A DNA stretch of 64,000 bases from Kineosporia aurantiaca JCM 3230 (GTDB lineage Bacteria; Actinomycetota; Actinomycetes; Actinomycetales; Kineosporiaceae), in the NCBI GenBank assembly GCA_000719025.1, contig JODP01000017.1, positions 1 through 64,000 of the forward strand. The letters are read 5' to 3'. The position numbers and the translations under genes were made by a program. Numbering within the stretch: position 1 is the first letter of the stretch; each line of letters opens with the position of its first letter. This document shows, one piece after another, positions 1 through 8,360 of the stretch. The notes beneath the pieces were generated by a model. The model was not told the origin of the DNA and ran no database searches. It was given only the letters and a program-made list of their open reading frames with translations.

Positions 1-28
1 GGCGTGGGGCGTGGGGCGTGGGGCGTGG
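1..28. repeat. 7-bp tandem repeat (GGCGTGG)n at window edge
   Basis: Four head-to-tail copies of GGCGTGG open the window, so the array probably continues upstream. It is followed by coding-like sequence at 31-138 and by further G-rich arrays at 144-183 and 237-316. No gene spans it convincingly. Confidence 0.85.
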
Positions 29-30
29 GG

Positions 31-138
31 GAATCAACCAGATCGGGTTGAACACGAAGGTGCGGATCGACCGGGCCGCCGCCAGCAGCAGGAAGCCCAT
101 CCGGCTGGCGATGTTCGAGATCATCGAGATGTTCTCGA
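31..138 (-). other. Coding-like remnant between G-rich repeats
   Basis: This segment has G or C at nearly every third position, so it looks like former coding DNA. On the minus strand it reads as a hydrophobic stretch (SRMGFLLLAAARSIRTFVF, then NPIWLIP) that would suit a membrane protein. The plus strand is also open here, so the strand is uncertain. It is bounded on both sides by tandem repeats and has no start or stop of its own. I do not recognise the family. Confidence 0.3.
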
Positions 139-143
139 CGGGG

Positions 144-183
144 AACTGGGGAACTGGGGAACTGGGGAACTGGGGAACTGGGG
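144..183. repeat. 8-bp tandem repeat (AACTGGGG)5, G-quadruplex-like
   Basis: Five exact copies of AACTGGGG give successive four-G tracts separated by four-base loops, the textbook G-quadruplex pattern on the plus strand. The array separates two coding-like remnants. Confidence 0.9.
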
Positions 184-236
184 ACGGAGAAACGGGGGAG
201 CTGGGCGCGGGGAATTGGGCGGGGAGCGGGGAAACC

Positions 237-316
237 GGGAACGAGGGGGCCGGGAACGAGGGGGCCGGGAACGAGGGGGCCGGGATCTGGGAACCGGGAT
301 CTGGGAACCGGGAACC
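237..316. repeat. 15-bp and 14-bp G-rich tandem repeats
   Basis: Three copies of GGGAACGAGGGGGCC (237-281) are followed by two copies of GGGATCTGGGAACC (282-309) and shorter GGGAACC units. All look like drifted versions of the same G-rich theme as the array at 144-183. The stretch continues as low-complexity G-rich DNA to about 375. Confidence 0.85.
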
Positions 317-429
317 GGGAACGGGGAACCGGGGACGGGGGGCCGGGGGCCGGGAACCAGGAAGGGGGAACGGGGGAGATGGGGCTGCATGGCCACGGGA
401 GTGTCCCTGCGGGTTTGGCCAGGGGGTCT

Positions 430-574
430 TCCGGCTCTTGTTCGCCGGGGTCAGAGTCAGGTTGGGCACCGGCAGGTACGCCTGGCCCTCGGCGCGGTCC
501 TCGGGCCGGTAGTACCGCTTGACGATCCGCTCGTCCACGGCGGGCACGGGGAAGTTCTCCAATGCACGGCGCAT
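430..574 (-). pseudogene. Truncated 5' end of a nitronate-monooxygenase-like gene
   Basis: A minus-strand frame starts at ATG 574 and reads MRRALENFPVPAVDERIV, then KRYYRPEDRAEGQAYLPVPN and LTLTP. From memory, this resembles the N-terminus of the long actinobacterial 2-nitropropane dioxygenase-like proteins, which begin with an ALxNFPVPxVxxR segment and a VPxLTL segment. The third codon positions are GC-biased as in real genes. The similarity stops near 447 and the frame then runs into the G-rich repeats, so only about 45 residues survive and no FMN-binding barrel is left. The family assignment is tentative; that it is a remnant is more certain. Confidence 0.45.
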
Positions 575-868
575 GTGGCCCCCGGGTCGCCTTTGGGGGC
601 GGGGGTTGTGGAGAGACCTGGCAACGCATCGACCGTGGCCGACTGATCCGCCACCCTCACCATCCTCAGCACCCGCCTGCGCTCGGACAGCCTTATGAAC
701 GGGGCCCGCACCCGGGCCTCGTCCTGTGGCAGTTCCCCTGACCGACAAGCCCTGCCTGTGGGGCGTCATCGTGACAACGTGATGAGTGACCGGGCCGATC
801 GTCCGGGCCGACGTCCAGGCCGCAGAACGCCGCAGAAAAACGGTGAACCCGGTTCCTGCAACTTCCCC

Positions 869-896
869 GCCTGACGCCTGACGCCTGACGCCTGAC
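869..896. repeat. 7-bp tandem repeat (GCCTGAC)4
   Basis: Four exact copies of GCCTGAC lie in the non-coding stretch. The same 7-bp period is seen at the window edge with a different sequence. Confidence 0.85.
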
Positions 897-1030
897 GGAT
901 GCCGGCAGCCACGCCACGAAGTGTGTACCCCAGGCCGGAGTTCAATTCGTGGGTAGCCGCCCGGACCATCAGTCATGCCGGGCCCGTGGTCAGGAGATTC
1001 CCACGATCAAAACCATGAACAAGGTATGCA

Positions 1031-1062
1031 TGATCACGGGGGCGGAAGTGCCTGATCACGGG
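1031..1062. promoter_or_regulatory. Direct repeat TGATCACGGG x2 upstream of oxidoreductase
   Basis: TGATCACGGG occurs at 1031-1040 and 1053-1062, 22 bp apart (two helical turns), and each copy contains the palindrome TGATCA. The second copy ends about 24 bp before the start codon at 1086. The spacing suits a regulator binding the same DNA face twice. Its role as an operator is inferred. Confidence 0.35.
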
Positions 1063-1085
1063 AGGTTTTGCGGAGGATGGGGGGT

Positions 1086-1943
1086 ATGACGACGGTGGGT
1101 GTTGTGAGTCCGGGGTTCATGGGGGCGGGGCTGGGGTGGGCCCTGATTGAGGGTGGGGCGCGGGTGGTGGCGACCGTGGAGGGCCGGTCGGCGCGGACTC
1201 GTCGCCTGGCTGAGCAGGCGGGGCTGGAGTTGCTGCCCGGTTTGGCCGAGGTGGTGGCCGCAGCGGACATCGTCCTTTCGGTGACCCCTCCCGACCAGGC
1301 GCTGGCGGCTGCGCGGGAGATCGCCACGGTGGCCTGGGAGAGGGGGGTGAGTCCGTTGGTCGTGGATCTGAATGCGGTAGCCCCGACGACCATGGCCAGC
1401 ATCGCCGAGGCGCTGGGTGGTCTGGATGTGGTGGACGGGTCGATCTCCGGGCCGCCGCCCACGGCGCAGCCGGGCGCCAATGTCTACTTCTCCGGGCCGC
1501 GGGCCGCTGAGGTGGCCGGGCTGCCGTGGGCGGGGAAGGTGAAGCCGATCGTGCTCGGACCGGAAGTCGGCTCCGCGAGCGCGCTGAAGATGTGCACGGC
1601 CAGCGTCTACAAGGGCACCACCGCGCTGATCACGCAGGCGCTGAGGACAGCGGGCGCGCACGGGGTGCTGGACCAGGTGCTTGCCGACCTCCAGCAAGGC
1701 GGTGTCCAGGATCCGGCGGGGGTGGCCACGGCGGCGACCAAGGCGCATCGCTTCGTCGGGGAGATGCGGGAGATTGCGCTGACGCAGAGCGAGGCGGGTC
1801 TGACCCCGGCGCTGTTCGAGGCCTTCGCCGAGGTTTACGCGCAGATCGCCACTACCGCGCTGGCCGACGGCGACCCGGAATCGGCCCGTCGGCTTACCCC
1901 GGCCGAGATCGTCGGGCAATTGGCTCAAGGACCGGGGGAGTAG
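1086..1943 (+). CDS. NAD(P)-dependent oxidoreductase with DUF1932 C-terminus
   Basis: This 285-residue protein has an N-terminal Rossmann fold with the dinucleotide motif VGVVSPGFMGAG at residues 4-15, as in 6-phosphogluconate and 3-hydroxyisobutyrate dehydrogenases. The C-terminal half holds the LKMCTASVYKG segment (about residue 167), where this family's DUF1932 domain carries its conserved lysine. ATG 1086 is preferred because GGAGG at 1072-1076 lies 9 bases upstream and the Rossmann strand starts at once; ATG 1077 is an in-frame alternative. The substrate is probably a beta-hydroxy acid but cannot be read from the sequence. It stands alone and the exported-protein genes follow on the same strand. 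Confidence 0.85.
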   Translation: MTTVGVVSPGFMGAGLGWALIEGGARVVATVEGRSARTRRLAEQAGLELLPGLAEVVAAADIVLSVTPPDQALAAAREIATVAWERGVSPLVVDLNAVAPTTMASIAEALGGLDVVDGSISGPPPTAQPGANVYFSGPRAAEVAGLPWAGKVKPIVLGPEVGSASALKMCTASVYKGTTALITQALRTAGAHGVLDQVLADLQQGGVQDPAGVATAATKAHRFVGEMREIALTQSEAGLTPALFEAFAEVYAQIATTALADGDPESARRLTPAEIVGQLAQGPGE

Positions 1944-1984
1944 TGCCGATCTGCTCCTGAAGGCGCGGGGGGAGGGTGCGAGGG

Positions 1985-3541
1985 ATGCGGCCTCGGAGCC
2001 CCCGGGCGCTTCTGCCGATTGTTCTGCTCGTCCTGGTCTGCGGGCTGGTCGGGCTGCCCGGTCGTCCCGATTGCTGCCTGCTGACCGCGTTCAGTTCGAC
2101 GACCAGCAATACGAACAACTCGTTCGCCGCAGCCTCGTCCTTCCTGACCTATCCGCAGACGGTCGTGGCCGACCACCCGCTGGTCTACTACCGCGGCGAT
2201 GATGCCGACGGGTCCCCGAATGCCGCTGACAGCAGCGGAAACGGTTCGACCGGCGGATACTTCAGCGTGCAGGACGCGTTTCAGGTGCCGGGAGGGCCAC
2301 CCGGGGCGGGAACCGACACCGCGGTCTACTTCAACGGGGATTCCAGCACGGCCAACGGCCCCAGCATGACGGTGCCCGACGTCTTCACCTACGAGATCTG
2401 GTTCAAGACCACCTCGACGGCCGGCGGGCGCATCCTGTCCTTTGGCAATGCGAGCTCCGGGTACAGCTCTACCGTGGACCGATACGTGGCCCTGACCAGC
2501 GGCGGCGCACTGAGCATGACCGTCGCGTCGACCACCGTCACCTCCACCGCCACGGGTCTGAACAACGGAGCCTGGCACCTGGTCGGGGCGACTTTGGGGC
2601 CCGCCGGTATGCATCTGTAGGCCGACGGAGCGGAGGTGGCCGCGGCCGCGGGGACGACGTCGGGGACGGCGCTCACTGGGTACTTCCGTATCGGTGGGGA
2701 CGTTTCGTACATCAACGCCACGCTCGATGAGGCAGTGCTCTACCTGAGACAGCTCACCGCAGCGAGGATGAGCGCGCATTACACGGCGGGGGCCAACGCG
2801 ACATCGCTGGCGGCCTACACGGCAACCCTGAATGCTGATACCCCGTGGGCGATTTACCACCTGAACGACCCACCGGACACGGCGTACAAAGCCTTGCTCT
2901 TCCAGACCCGTCTGGCCGACTTGACGGCGAGCAACCATCGCGGCTGGTACTCGTACGTGCGGCCTCGAGGTGTGTACGGCGGTCGGCCAGGCGCTTTGGT
3001 CGGGGCGGACGCGAGCAGCACCGCCATGCGCTTCACCGGTGCCGGGATTGGTTACTACCCCACCAGAGTCACGAATCCCACGACCTTCACGCTGGAGCTG
3101 TGGTTCCGTACCACCAGCACGACCGGCGGTGATCTGATCAGTTTCGGCGACTCGATGACCGGCGACAGCGCCGTCTACGACCGGATCTGGAAGATGATGG
3201 ACGACGGAACCGTCACCTTCGGGATCTACTCGGGGGGCAGCATCGTCTCGATGACCTCGGCCGGCGCCTACAACGACGGGGCCTGGCACCACGGTGTGGT
3301 GACCCTCAGCCCTACGGACGGGATGACGCTTTATCTGGACGGCGGGGTGGTGGCCGGCAACGCCAGTCCGGGTTCGCCGCAGAACTACGCGGGCTATTGG
3401 CGCTGGGGCGGCGGCAAGAAGTGGACCAGCCCGCCCACCAGCGAGTACTTCCTCGGGGATCTGGACGAGGTGGCGATCTACCCCTCCCGGCTGACCGCCC
3501 AGCAGGTGGCCCGGCACTACTGGACCAACTCCTCGCCATGA
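1985..3541 (+). pseudogene. Exported two-LamG-domain protein interrupted by an amber stop
   Basis: The frame codes for an N-terminal export signal (RALLPIVLLVLVCGLVG), then a camelysin/TasA-type junction (TAFSSTTSNTNNSF), then two concanavalin-like LamG domains. Each LamG copy carries a TFTxELWFxT or VFTYEIWFKT strand and a GAWHxxxxTLxP strand. At 2618-2620 a TAG sits exactly where the second copy has Tyr: MTLYLDG in copy two, MHL-stop-ADG in copy one. The frame continues unbroken after it to 3541. A single-base change of TAC or TAT would explain this. It is either a pseudogene or a read-through product. The next gene starts inside its final codon (ATGA overlap), so the two were cotranscribed. 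GTG 1976 is an alternative start. Confidence 0.8.
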
Positions 3542-4101
3542 CGCACCGCCGGTTGCTGACGATCGTCCCGATGGGCCTGCTGCTGGTGCTGGCCCTCGGT
3601 CTGATACCGGTTGCGCTCTCGTCGTTCTCGGGCGCGACGAGCGTGCGATCGAACTCGTTCGGGGCCGGCTCGGTCGGGCTCGGCGACGACGACGCCGGGG
3701 CGGCGATGTTCTCCGTAAGTTCGCTGCAGCCGGGCAGTTCCGGGAGTCAGTGCATCGCGGTCAGCTACACCGGCTCGCTTCCGGCGCAGGTGCGGCTGTT
3801 CGTCCGTTCCGGGGACCTGACCGGCAGCGGGCCGGCCCGCTACCTGACCATCAGCGTCAGCGAAGGATCGGGTGGGGGATTCGGGTCGTGCACCGGGTTC
3901 ACCGCCTCGGCCACCGACTACAACGGCACGCTGAACGACTTCGCGGCCGCGGCCACCGACTGGGGCAGCGGCGTCGGGAGCTTCTCGCCGGCCGGGCCGG
4001 GGCAGACCCGGGTGTACCGCATCGCGTACACGCTGACCGGCGGGGCCGCGGCCGCCGGGCTCGCCGCCCAGGTGCAGTTCACCTGGGCGGCCCAGGGTTG
4101 A
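3538..4101 (+). CDS. TasA/camelysin-like exported protein
   Basis: The 187-residue product has a hydrophobic N-terminal segment (LLTIVPMGLLLVLALGLIPV) followed by SSFSGATSVRSNSFGAGSV. This is the pattern of SipW-dependent TasA/CalY proteins, in which a short Ala/Phe-Ser segment follows the signal and leads into a beta-sandwich. Two Cys residues (SQCIAV and GSCTGF) could form a disulfide. The start ATG overlaps the stop of the LamG gene by four bases. TasA relatives form surface fibres or are surface proteases; this copy's role is unknown. No SipW signal peptidase gene is present in the window. The TGA stop lies inside the TTGACA of the next promoter. Confidence 0.7.
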   Translation: MTHRRLLTIVPMGLLLVLALGLIPVALSSFSGATSVRSNSFGAGSVGLGDDDAGAAMFSVSSLQPGSSGSQCIAVSYTGSLPAQVRLFVRSGDLTGSGPARYLTISVSEGSGGGFGSCTGFTASATDYNGTLNDFAAAATDWGSGVGSFSPAGPGQTRVYRIAYTLTGGAAAAGLAAQVQFTWAAQG

Positions 4102-4147
4102 CAAGGGTTGGCTAATCGCATTAGTTTTCTGGCTAACGGAACTAGCC
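4098..4147 (+). promoter_or_regulatory. Promoter and TetR-type operators for the hydrolase operon
   Basis: A consensus -35 TTGACA lies at 4098-4103. Two dyads follow: CTAAT-CGC-ATTAG at 4112-4124 and GGCTA-ACGGAAC-TAGCC at 4131-4147. A weak -10 (TTAGTT or TAGTTT, near 4121-4127) falls between them. A repressor bound here would block transcription. The TetR gene at 4993, last in this operon, is the obvious candidate and would then be autoregulated. This is inferred from position and symmetry. Confidence 0.55.
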
Positions 4148-4163
4148 AACCACGGAGGACACC

Positions 4164-5000
4164 ATGACCGAGAACCTGAGCATCGGCCGCAACACCATCG
4201 CCTACGACCTGATCGGTGAGGGCCCGCTGGTCGTCCTGGCCCACGGCATCGGCGACAGCCGGCACTCCTACCGCTTCCTCGCCCCGGCGCTGGCCGCGGC
4301 CGGGTACCGGGTGGCCAACGTCGACATCCGCGGCTGCGGCGACTCCAGCCTCGGCTGGGACGGCTACAGCCGGACCGACATCGCCGGCGACCTGGTCGCC
4401 GTCGTCCGGCACCTGGGCGGCCCGGCGGTGATCATCGGCCAGTCGATCAGCGGCGGCGCGGCCAGCATCGCCGCCGCGACCGCCCCCGAGCTGATCAGCG
4501 GGGTGATCGAGCTGGCCCCGTTCACCCGGGCCCAGTCGTTCGACCTCGGCGGCCTGTTCCGGGCCCGGCGCTTCCGGGCCGGCTTCGTCCAGCTGGCCAA
4601 GGTCCTGGTGGCCGGGAGCCTGCCGGCCTGGAAGAAGTACCTCGACCTGGCGCTGCCGACCAAGCCCGCCGACTGGGACGCGGAGCTGGCCCGGATCGAG
4701 GCCAAGCTGAGCGAGCCCGGCCGGATGGCCGCACTGCAGGCGATGTGCAAGGCCAACCCCGGTGACGCCGGCGCCGCCCTGGCCAAGGTGACCTGCCCGG
4801 TGCTGATCGTCGAGGGCACGCTCGACCCGGACTGGGCCGACCCGCGGGCCGAGGGCGAGAAGATCGTCGCCGAGCTGCCCAAGGGTCTCGGCGAGCTGGC
4901 CGTGATCGAGGGCGCCGGCCACTACCCGCACGCCCAGACCCCCGACCAGGTGCTCGCGCTGGCCGTGCCGTTCCTGGCCCGGACGCTGGCCCGTGCCTAG
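4164..5000 (+). CDS. Alpha/beta hydrolase
   Basis: This 278-residue cytoplasmic enzyme has the full alpha/beta hydrolase core: the oxyanion-region motif LAHGIGDS, the nucleophile elbow GQSISGG (Ser about residue 94), the acid in EGTLDPDW (about residue 223) and the histidine in GAGHYPH (about residue 253). GGAGGA lies five bases before ATG 4164. The next gene, a TetR repressor, overlaps its 3' end by 8 bases, and tandem dyads sit in its promoter, so it is probably induced by a small-molecule ligand of that repressor. The substrate (ester, lactone or epoxide) cannot be told. Confidence 0.88.
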   Translation: MTENLSIGRNTIAYDLIGEGPLVVLAHGIGDSRHSYRFLAPALAAAGYRVANVDIRGCGDSSLGWDGYSRTDIAGDLVAVVRHLGGPAVIIGQSISGGAASIAAATAPELISGVIELAPFTRAQSFDLGGLFRARRFRAGFVQLAKVLVAGSLPAWKKYLDLALPTKPADWDAELARIEAKLSEPGRMAALQAMCKANPGDAGAALAKVTCPVLIVEGTLDPDWADPRAEGEKIVAELPKGLGELAVIEGAGHYPHAQTPDQVLALAVPFLARTLARA

Positions 5001-5589
5001 AGCGGGGCTGGCCCCGGCCTCGGTCACCGCGGCCGGGGCGGCACTGGCCGACGAGGTCGGGTTCGAGCGGCTCACCATGGGCCTGCTCGCGGCCCGGCTC
5101 GGGGTGCGGACGCCGTCGCTCTACAAGCACGTCGACGGGCTGGCCGACCTGACCAGCCGGATCGCCGTGCTCGGGGCCACCGAACTCACCCAGGCCCTCC
5201 GCACCGCCACCCAGGGCCGGGCCGACACCGAAGCCCTCGAAGGCGCCGGCCGGACGCTCCGGGCCTATGCCCACCAGCACCCCGGTCGATACGCAGCCGG
5301 GAACCAGGCCCGCGCCACCGAGGCCTTCCGCATCGCCAGCGCCCAGATGCTGGACTCCCTCGCGGCCGTGCTCCGGGGCTACCACCTGGAGCCGGCCCAG
5401 GAGATCCACGCCCTGCGGATGCTGCGCAGCCTGATCCACGGGTTCCTGACCCTGGAGGCCGACGGTGCGTTCCAGTTGGAGACCGACATCGAGGAAAGCT
5501 TCGGCTGGATCCTTGATTTCATCGATCAGGGTCTGAAGGCTATCCGGGGGAGCACAAAAGGCGCCGTCCGCCCGGGCCCGGAGGGCTGA
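4993..5589 (+). CDS. TetR family regulator (WHG-type C-terminus)
   Basis: The N-terminal helix-turn-helix is clear: ALADEVGFERLTMGLLAARL, then GVRTPSLYKHVDG. The ligand-binding half resembles the TetR group whose C-terminal domain follows a YKHVxxxxDL entry and has an LRMLRSLIHGF helix. The GTG start at 4993 overlaps the hydrolase gene by 8 bases, so translation is coupled. It most likely represses its own operon through the dyads at 4112-4147. About 135 bp without features follow. Confidence 0.85.
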   Translation: MPRAGLAPASVTAAGAALADEVGFERLTMGLLAARLGVRTPSLYKHVDGLADLTSRIAVLGATELTQALRTATQGRADTEALEGAGRTLRAYAHQHPGRYAAGNQARATEAFRIASAQMLDSLAAVLRGYHLEPAQEIHALRMLRSLIHGFLTLEADGAFQLETDIEESFGWILDFIDQGLKAIRGSTKGAVRPGPEG

Positions 5590-5724
5590 CCCGGCCGCGG
5601 AATGACCGGCCGGTCCCCTGGCCCCGCCCGACGCCGGCCGGATCGTCCGGCAGCTGCCCGGCCGGAGCAGGATCAGTCCCGGCGGTAACCCGTTCGGCTC
5701 CGATCGGTCCGGTTCGGCACCCGG

Positions 5725-7284
5725 ATGGTTCAAGCAGCCCCGGGTCCGGCCGAAACCATCCGCATGGGCACGGAGAGTCGCAGAAGCCGGGCCACCCTGA
5801 CGGCCCGGCCCACCTTCGCCGTGTTCGTCGCGGTGGTGGCCGTCGTGCTGGCCGTGCTCAGTACCCAGCTCACGGGAGAACACAACGGCACCGTTTACCG
5901 GATTGCGGTCAACCTCTTCTCGGTTGTGAGCACGGTGGTCGCCGGGGCCGGGGCCTGGCGGCAGCGGGCCACTCTCGGCAGCGTCGGCGTGCACATCACG
6001 CTGGCCCTGGTGATGAGCACGGCCGCGGGGATGGGGGTGGCTGCCAACGACATCTGGATCCATTCGGACGCGTACCCGAACTGGACCGACCTGCTCTTCC
6101 TGAGCGCCTACGGATTCCTGATGGCGACCGTGATGGCGATCATCCGGCGCCGTCGGCTGGACCGGAACCTGCCCGCGCTGATCGACGCGACCATTTTCTC
6201 CCTCGGCGTCGGGGTGCTGGCGGTCGCCTTCTACATCGTCGACATCGCCGCAGACGCCGAGGTGAGTGTCCTGGCCCGCGCGGTCAGCATCCTCTACCCG
6301 GTCTGCGACCTGCTGGTTCTGGGCCTGATCGCCCGGTTGCTGTTCGGGGCCGCGCAGGCCCGCGGCCCGCTGCTGATGCTCACCGGCGGCATGATGATGC
6401 AGCTGATCGGGGACGTGGGATACATCGTGGCCGTCTACGCCGACGCCGCCGTCTCCTACGACAACTGGATCGACGCCCTGTACCTGATCTACGACGCGAT
6501 GCTCGCGCTCTCCCTGTGGCAGACCTCCACCCCCCGGATCGTCGAGATCTACCGCGGCCCGCACCCGCGGGTGGGCCCGTTCCGCCTCGCCGTCCTCGCC
6601 CTGGGCGGGCTGCTCGGCCCGGTGACCGTGCTGGCCCAGAACCTGGCCGGCAACCGGATGGCGGTCCGGGTGGCCGCGGTCGGCTCGATCGTCCTGTTCG
6701 TGCTCACCCTGATCCGGATGGCCATGCTGATCCGGGACGTGGAGGCGCAGAAGGACCAGCTCGAGGTGCTGGCCCGGACCGACGGCCTGACCGGCCTGAT
6801 CAACCGGCGCACCTTCGACTTCGAGCTCAACCGGGCGATGAGCGAGATACGGGCCGAACCGGCGGGCGCCGGCCTGCTCGGCCTGGCCCTGCTCGACCTC
6901 GACCACTTCAAGGTCTTCAACGACACCTACGGCCACGGGCGGGGGGATCAGTTGCTGCGTGAGTGCGCGGCACACTGGAGTCACGAGCTGGAGAAGATCG
7001 CCCCGCACGCCCGGCTGGCTCGCTACGGCGGAGAGGAATTCGTGGTGATCTTCCGCAGCACCACCTGGCCGCAGATGCTGGGCGCGCTGGAGGCCATGCT
7101 GGCGGCCACTCCCGAGGGCCAGTCCTTCTCCGGGGGCCTGGCCCGCTGGCGCCCGGGGGAACCGGCCCTGGATCTGATCAACCGGGCCGACCTGCAGCTC
7201 TACGCGGCCAAGAGGGCCGGACGGAAACGGGTTCTCGCCGAAGATGCGCCAATTATGGACGATATAAGCCCCTTCCACGGGTGA
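5725..7284 (+). CDS. Membrane GGDEF protein (putative diguanylate cyclase)
   Basis: The N-terminal 330 residues contain about eight hydrophobic segments (for example FAVFVAVVAVVLAVLSTQL). A GGDEF domain follows with the entry TDGLTGLINRRTF, the metal-site LLDLDHFKVFND, and an active-site GGEEF at about residue 434. It should convert two GTP to cyclic-di-GMP in response to a membrane signal. The inhibitory RxxD site, expected nine residues before GGEEF, is absent (APHA there), so product inhibition may be lost. Neither ATG 5725 nor ATG 5764 has a good ribosome-binding site; I keep the longer form. A perfect 18-bp palindrome overlaps its stop codon. Confidence 0.85.
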   Translation: MVQAAPGPAETIRMGTESRRSRATLTARPTFAVFVAVVAVVLAVLSTQLTGEHNGTVYRIAVNLFSVVSTVVAGAGAWRQRATLGSVGVHITLALVMSTAAGMGVAANDIWIHSDAYPNWTDLLFLSAYGFLMATVMAIIRRRRLDRNLPALIDATIFSLGVGVLAVAFYIVDIAADAEVSVLARAVSILYPVCDLLVLGLIARLLFGAAQARGPLLMLTGGMMMQLIGDVGYIVAVYADAAVSYDNWIDALYLIYDAMLALSLWQTSTPRIVEIYRGPHPRVGPFRLAVLALGGLLGPVTVLAQNLAGNRMAVRVAAVGSIVLFVLTLIRMAMLIRDVEAQKDQLEVLARTDGLTGLINRRTFDFELNRAMSEIRAEPAGAGLLGLALLDLDHFKVFNDTYGHGRGDQLLRECAAHWSHELEKIAPHARLARYGGEEFVVIFRSTTWPQMLGALEAMLAATPEGQSFSGGLARWRPGEPALDLINRADLQLYAAKRAGRKRVLAEDAPIMDDISPFHG

Positions 7285-7341
7285 CGTCACCCGTTGGGGC
7301 CGCAGCGCAGACCCTTCGAACGCCCGAGGTACCGAAGGGTC
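7277..7341. terminator. 18-bp palindrome plus hairpin after the GGDEF gene
   Basis: ACGGGTGACGTCACCCGT (7277-7294) is a perfect palindrome containing the TGA stop. It is followed by a second inverted repeat, GACCCTTCG (7310-7318) with CGAAGGGTC (7333-7341). No U-tract follows, so this may be a Rho-type or protein-binding site rather than a classical terminator. Confidence 0.5.
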
Positions 7342-7421
7342 GGCGACCCCGGAAGCGGCCATAGGCTCTCGGTGGCATCGGGGCGCAGGCACGGCCCCGC
7401 CAAAACATCAGGGGGCTATGC

Positions 7422-8348
7422 ATGTTCGGTAAGAAGCTGGTGGTCGACATGATCGACCGTAGCTCGGAGAACGCGACCGACCGGCGCCGGTTCCTGCGCG
7501 CCGCCGGCGTCGCGGGCATGGGCGTGGTGGGCGCCTCGGTCGTCGGGGGCAGCGTGCTGACCGCCGGCGCGGCCGAGGCCGCCGATGCGCCCAGCGACGG
7601 CGCGGTGCTCAACTTCGCCCTCAACCTGGAGTACCTGGAGGCGGAGTTCTACTCCTGGGCCGTGCACGGTCACGGCCTGGCCGACAAGCTCACCTCCGGC
7701 ACCCAGGCCCGGGGCGGCGTGGTCGGCGGCAAGAAGGTGCCGTTCAAGACCAAGCGGATCGCCCAGTACGCCGCCGAGATCGCCGGTGACGAGCTGGCCC
7801 ACGTGAAGTTCCTGCGCTCGGCGCTGGGTGGGGCGGCCGTGTCCCGCCCGAAGATCGACATCAAGAACAGCTTCACCGCGGCGGCCCGGGCGGCCGGCCT
7901 GATCGGGGCGCACGCCACCTTCGACCCGTTCGCCAACGAGAACAACTTCCTGCTGGCCGCCTTCATCTTCGAGGACGTCGGGGTCACCGCCTACAAGGGC
8001 GCCGCCCCGCTGATCACCAACAAGGCGTACCTCGAGGCCGCCGCCGGGATCATGGCGGTGGAGGCCTACCACGCCGCGACGATCCGGACCGCTCTGTACG
8101 AGAAGGAGATGTACCAGGCCGCGGGCGCGATCTCGATGGCCCGGGACGCCCTCGACGGCGGCCACGACGGCGACCAGGGGATCCGCTGGAAGGGGATGGC
8201 GAACATCGTCCCGGCCGCGCCCACCGGCATCGCCTACAGCCGCTCCCCGGGCAAGGTGCTGAACGTCGTGTACCTGAACCCGAAGTCGGTGAAGAAGGGT
8301 GGCTTCTTCCCCAACGGCGTGCACGGCGCCGTGAACACCAGCGCCTGA
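7422..8348 (+). CDS. Tat-exported ferritin-like domain protein
   Basis: The product begins with a twin-arginine signal: DRRRFLRAAG at residues 20-29, then a hydrophobic segment ending near AAEAAD. The mature part has the four-helix ferritin-like signature with carboxylate/histidine pairs, LEYLEAEFY, GDELAHVKFL, FEDVGVTAY and VEAYHAATIR, fitting the Ferritin_2 family. Related proteins are exported and of uncertain function, perhaps in desiccation or oxidative stress. Export through Tat suggests that metal is loaded before secretion. ATG 7422 is used because ATG 7418 stops after four codons. A strong hairpin at 8361-8395 ends the gene. Confidence 0.85.
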   Translation: MFGKKLVVDMIDRSSENATDRRRFLRAAGVAGMGVVGASVVGGSVLTAGAAEAADAPSDGAVLNFALNLEYLEAEFYSWAVHGHGLADKLTSGTQARGGVVGGKKVPFKTKRIAQYAAEIAGDELAHVKFLRSALGGAAVSRPKIDIKNSFTAAARAAGLIGAHATFDPFANENNFLLAAFIFEDVGVTAYKGAAPLITNKAYLEAAAGIMAVEAYHAATIRTALYEKEMYQAAGAISMARDALDGGHDGDQGIRWKGMANIVPAAPTGIAYSRSPGKVLNVVYLNPKSVKKGGFFPNGVHGAVNTSA

Positions 8349-8360
8349 GTTCGGGCCGGA

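Larger units (their letters stand above)
575..1085. other. Intergenic region without a convincing gene
   Basis: About 500 bp separate the remnant from the next gene. Frames here lack the codon bias seen in the real genes. It contains a short GCCTGAC array (869-896) and the TGATCACGGG pair (1031-1062). I see nothing else that I can support. Confidence 0.6.

Noticed and set aside
18..512. A 164-codon plus-strand frame through the G-rich repeats
   Set aside because: Most of it is simple repeat translation (GNWGTGELG). The coding signal at its 3' end fits the minus strand better.
1..900. Short direct repeats as a CRISPR array
   Set aside because: Units are 7-15 bp, contiguous and without spacers; no cas genes are present.
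4522..7392. A 956-codon open frame on the minus strand
   Set aside because: It runs antisense to the hydrolase, TetR and GGDEF genes and shows no domain or codon signal of its own.
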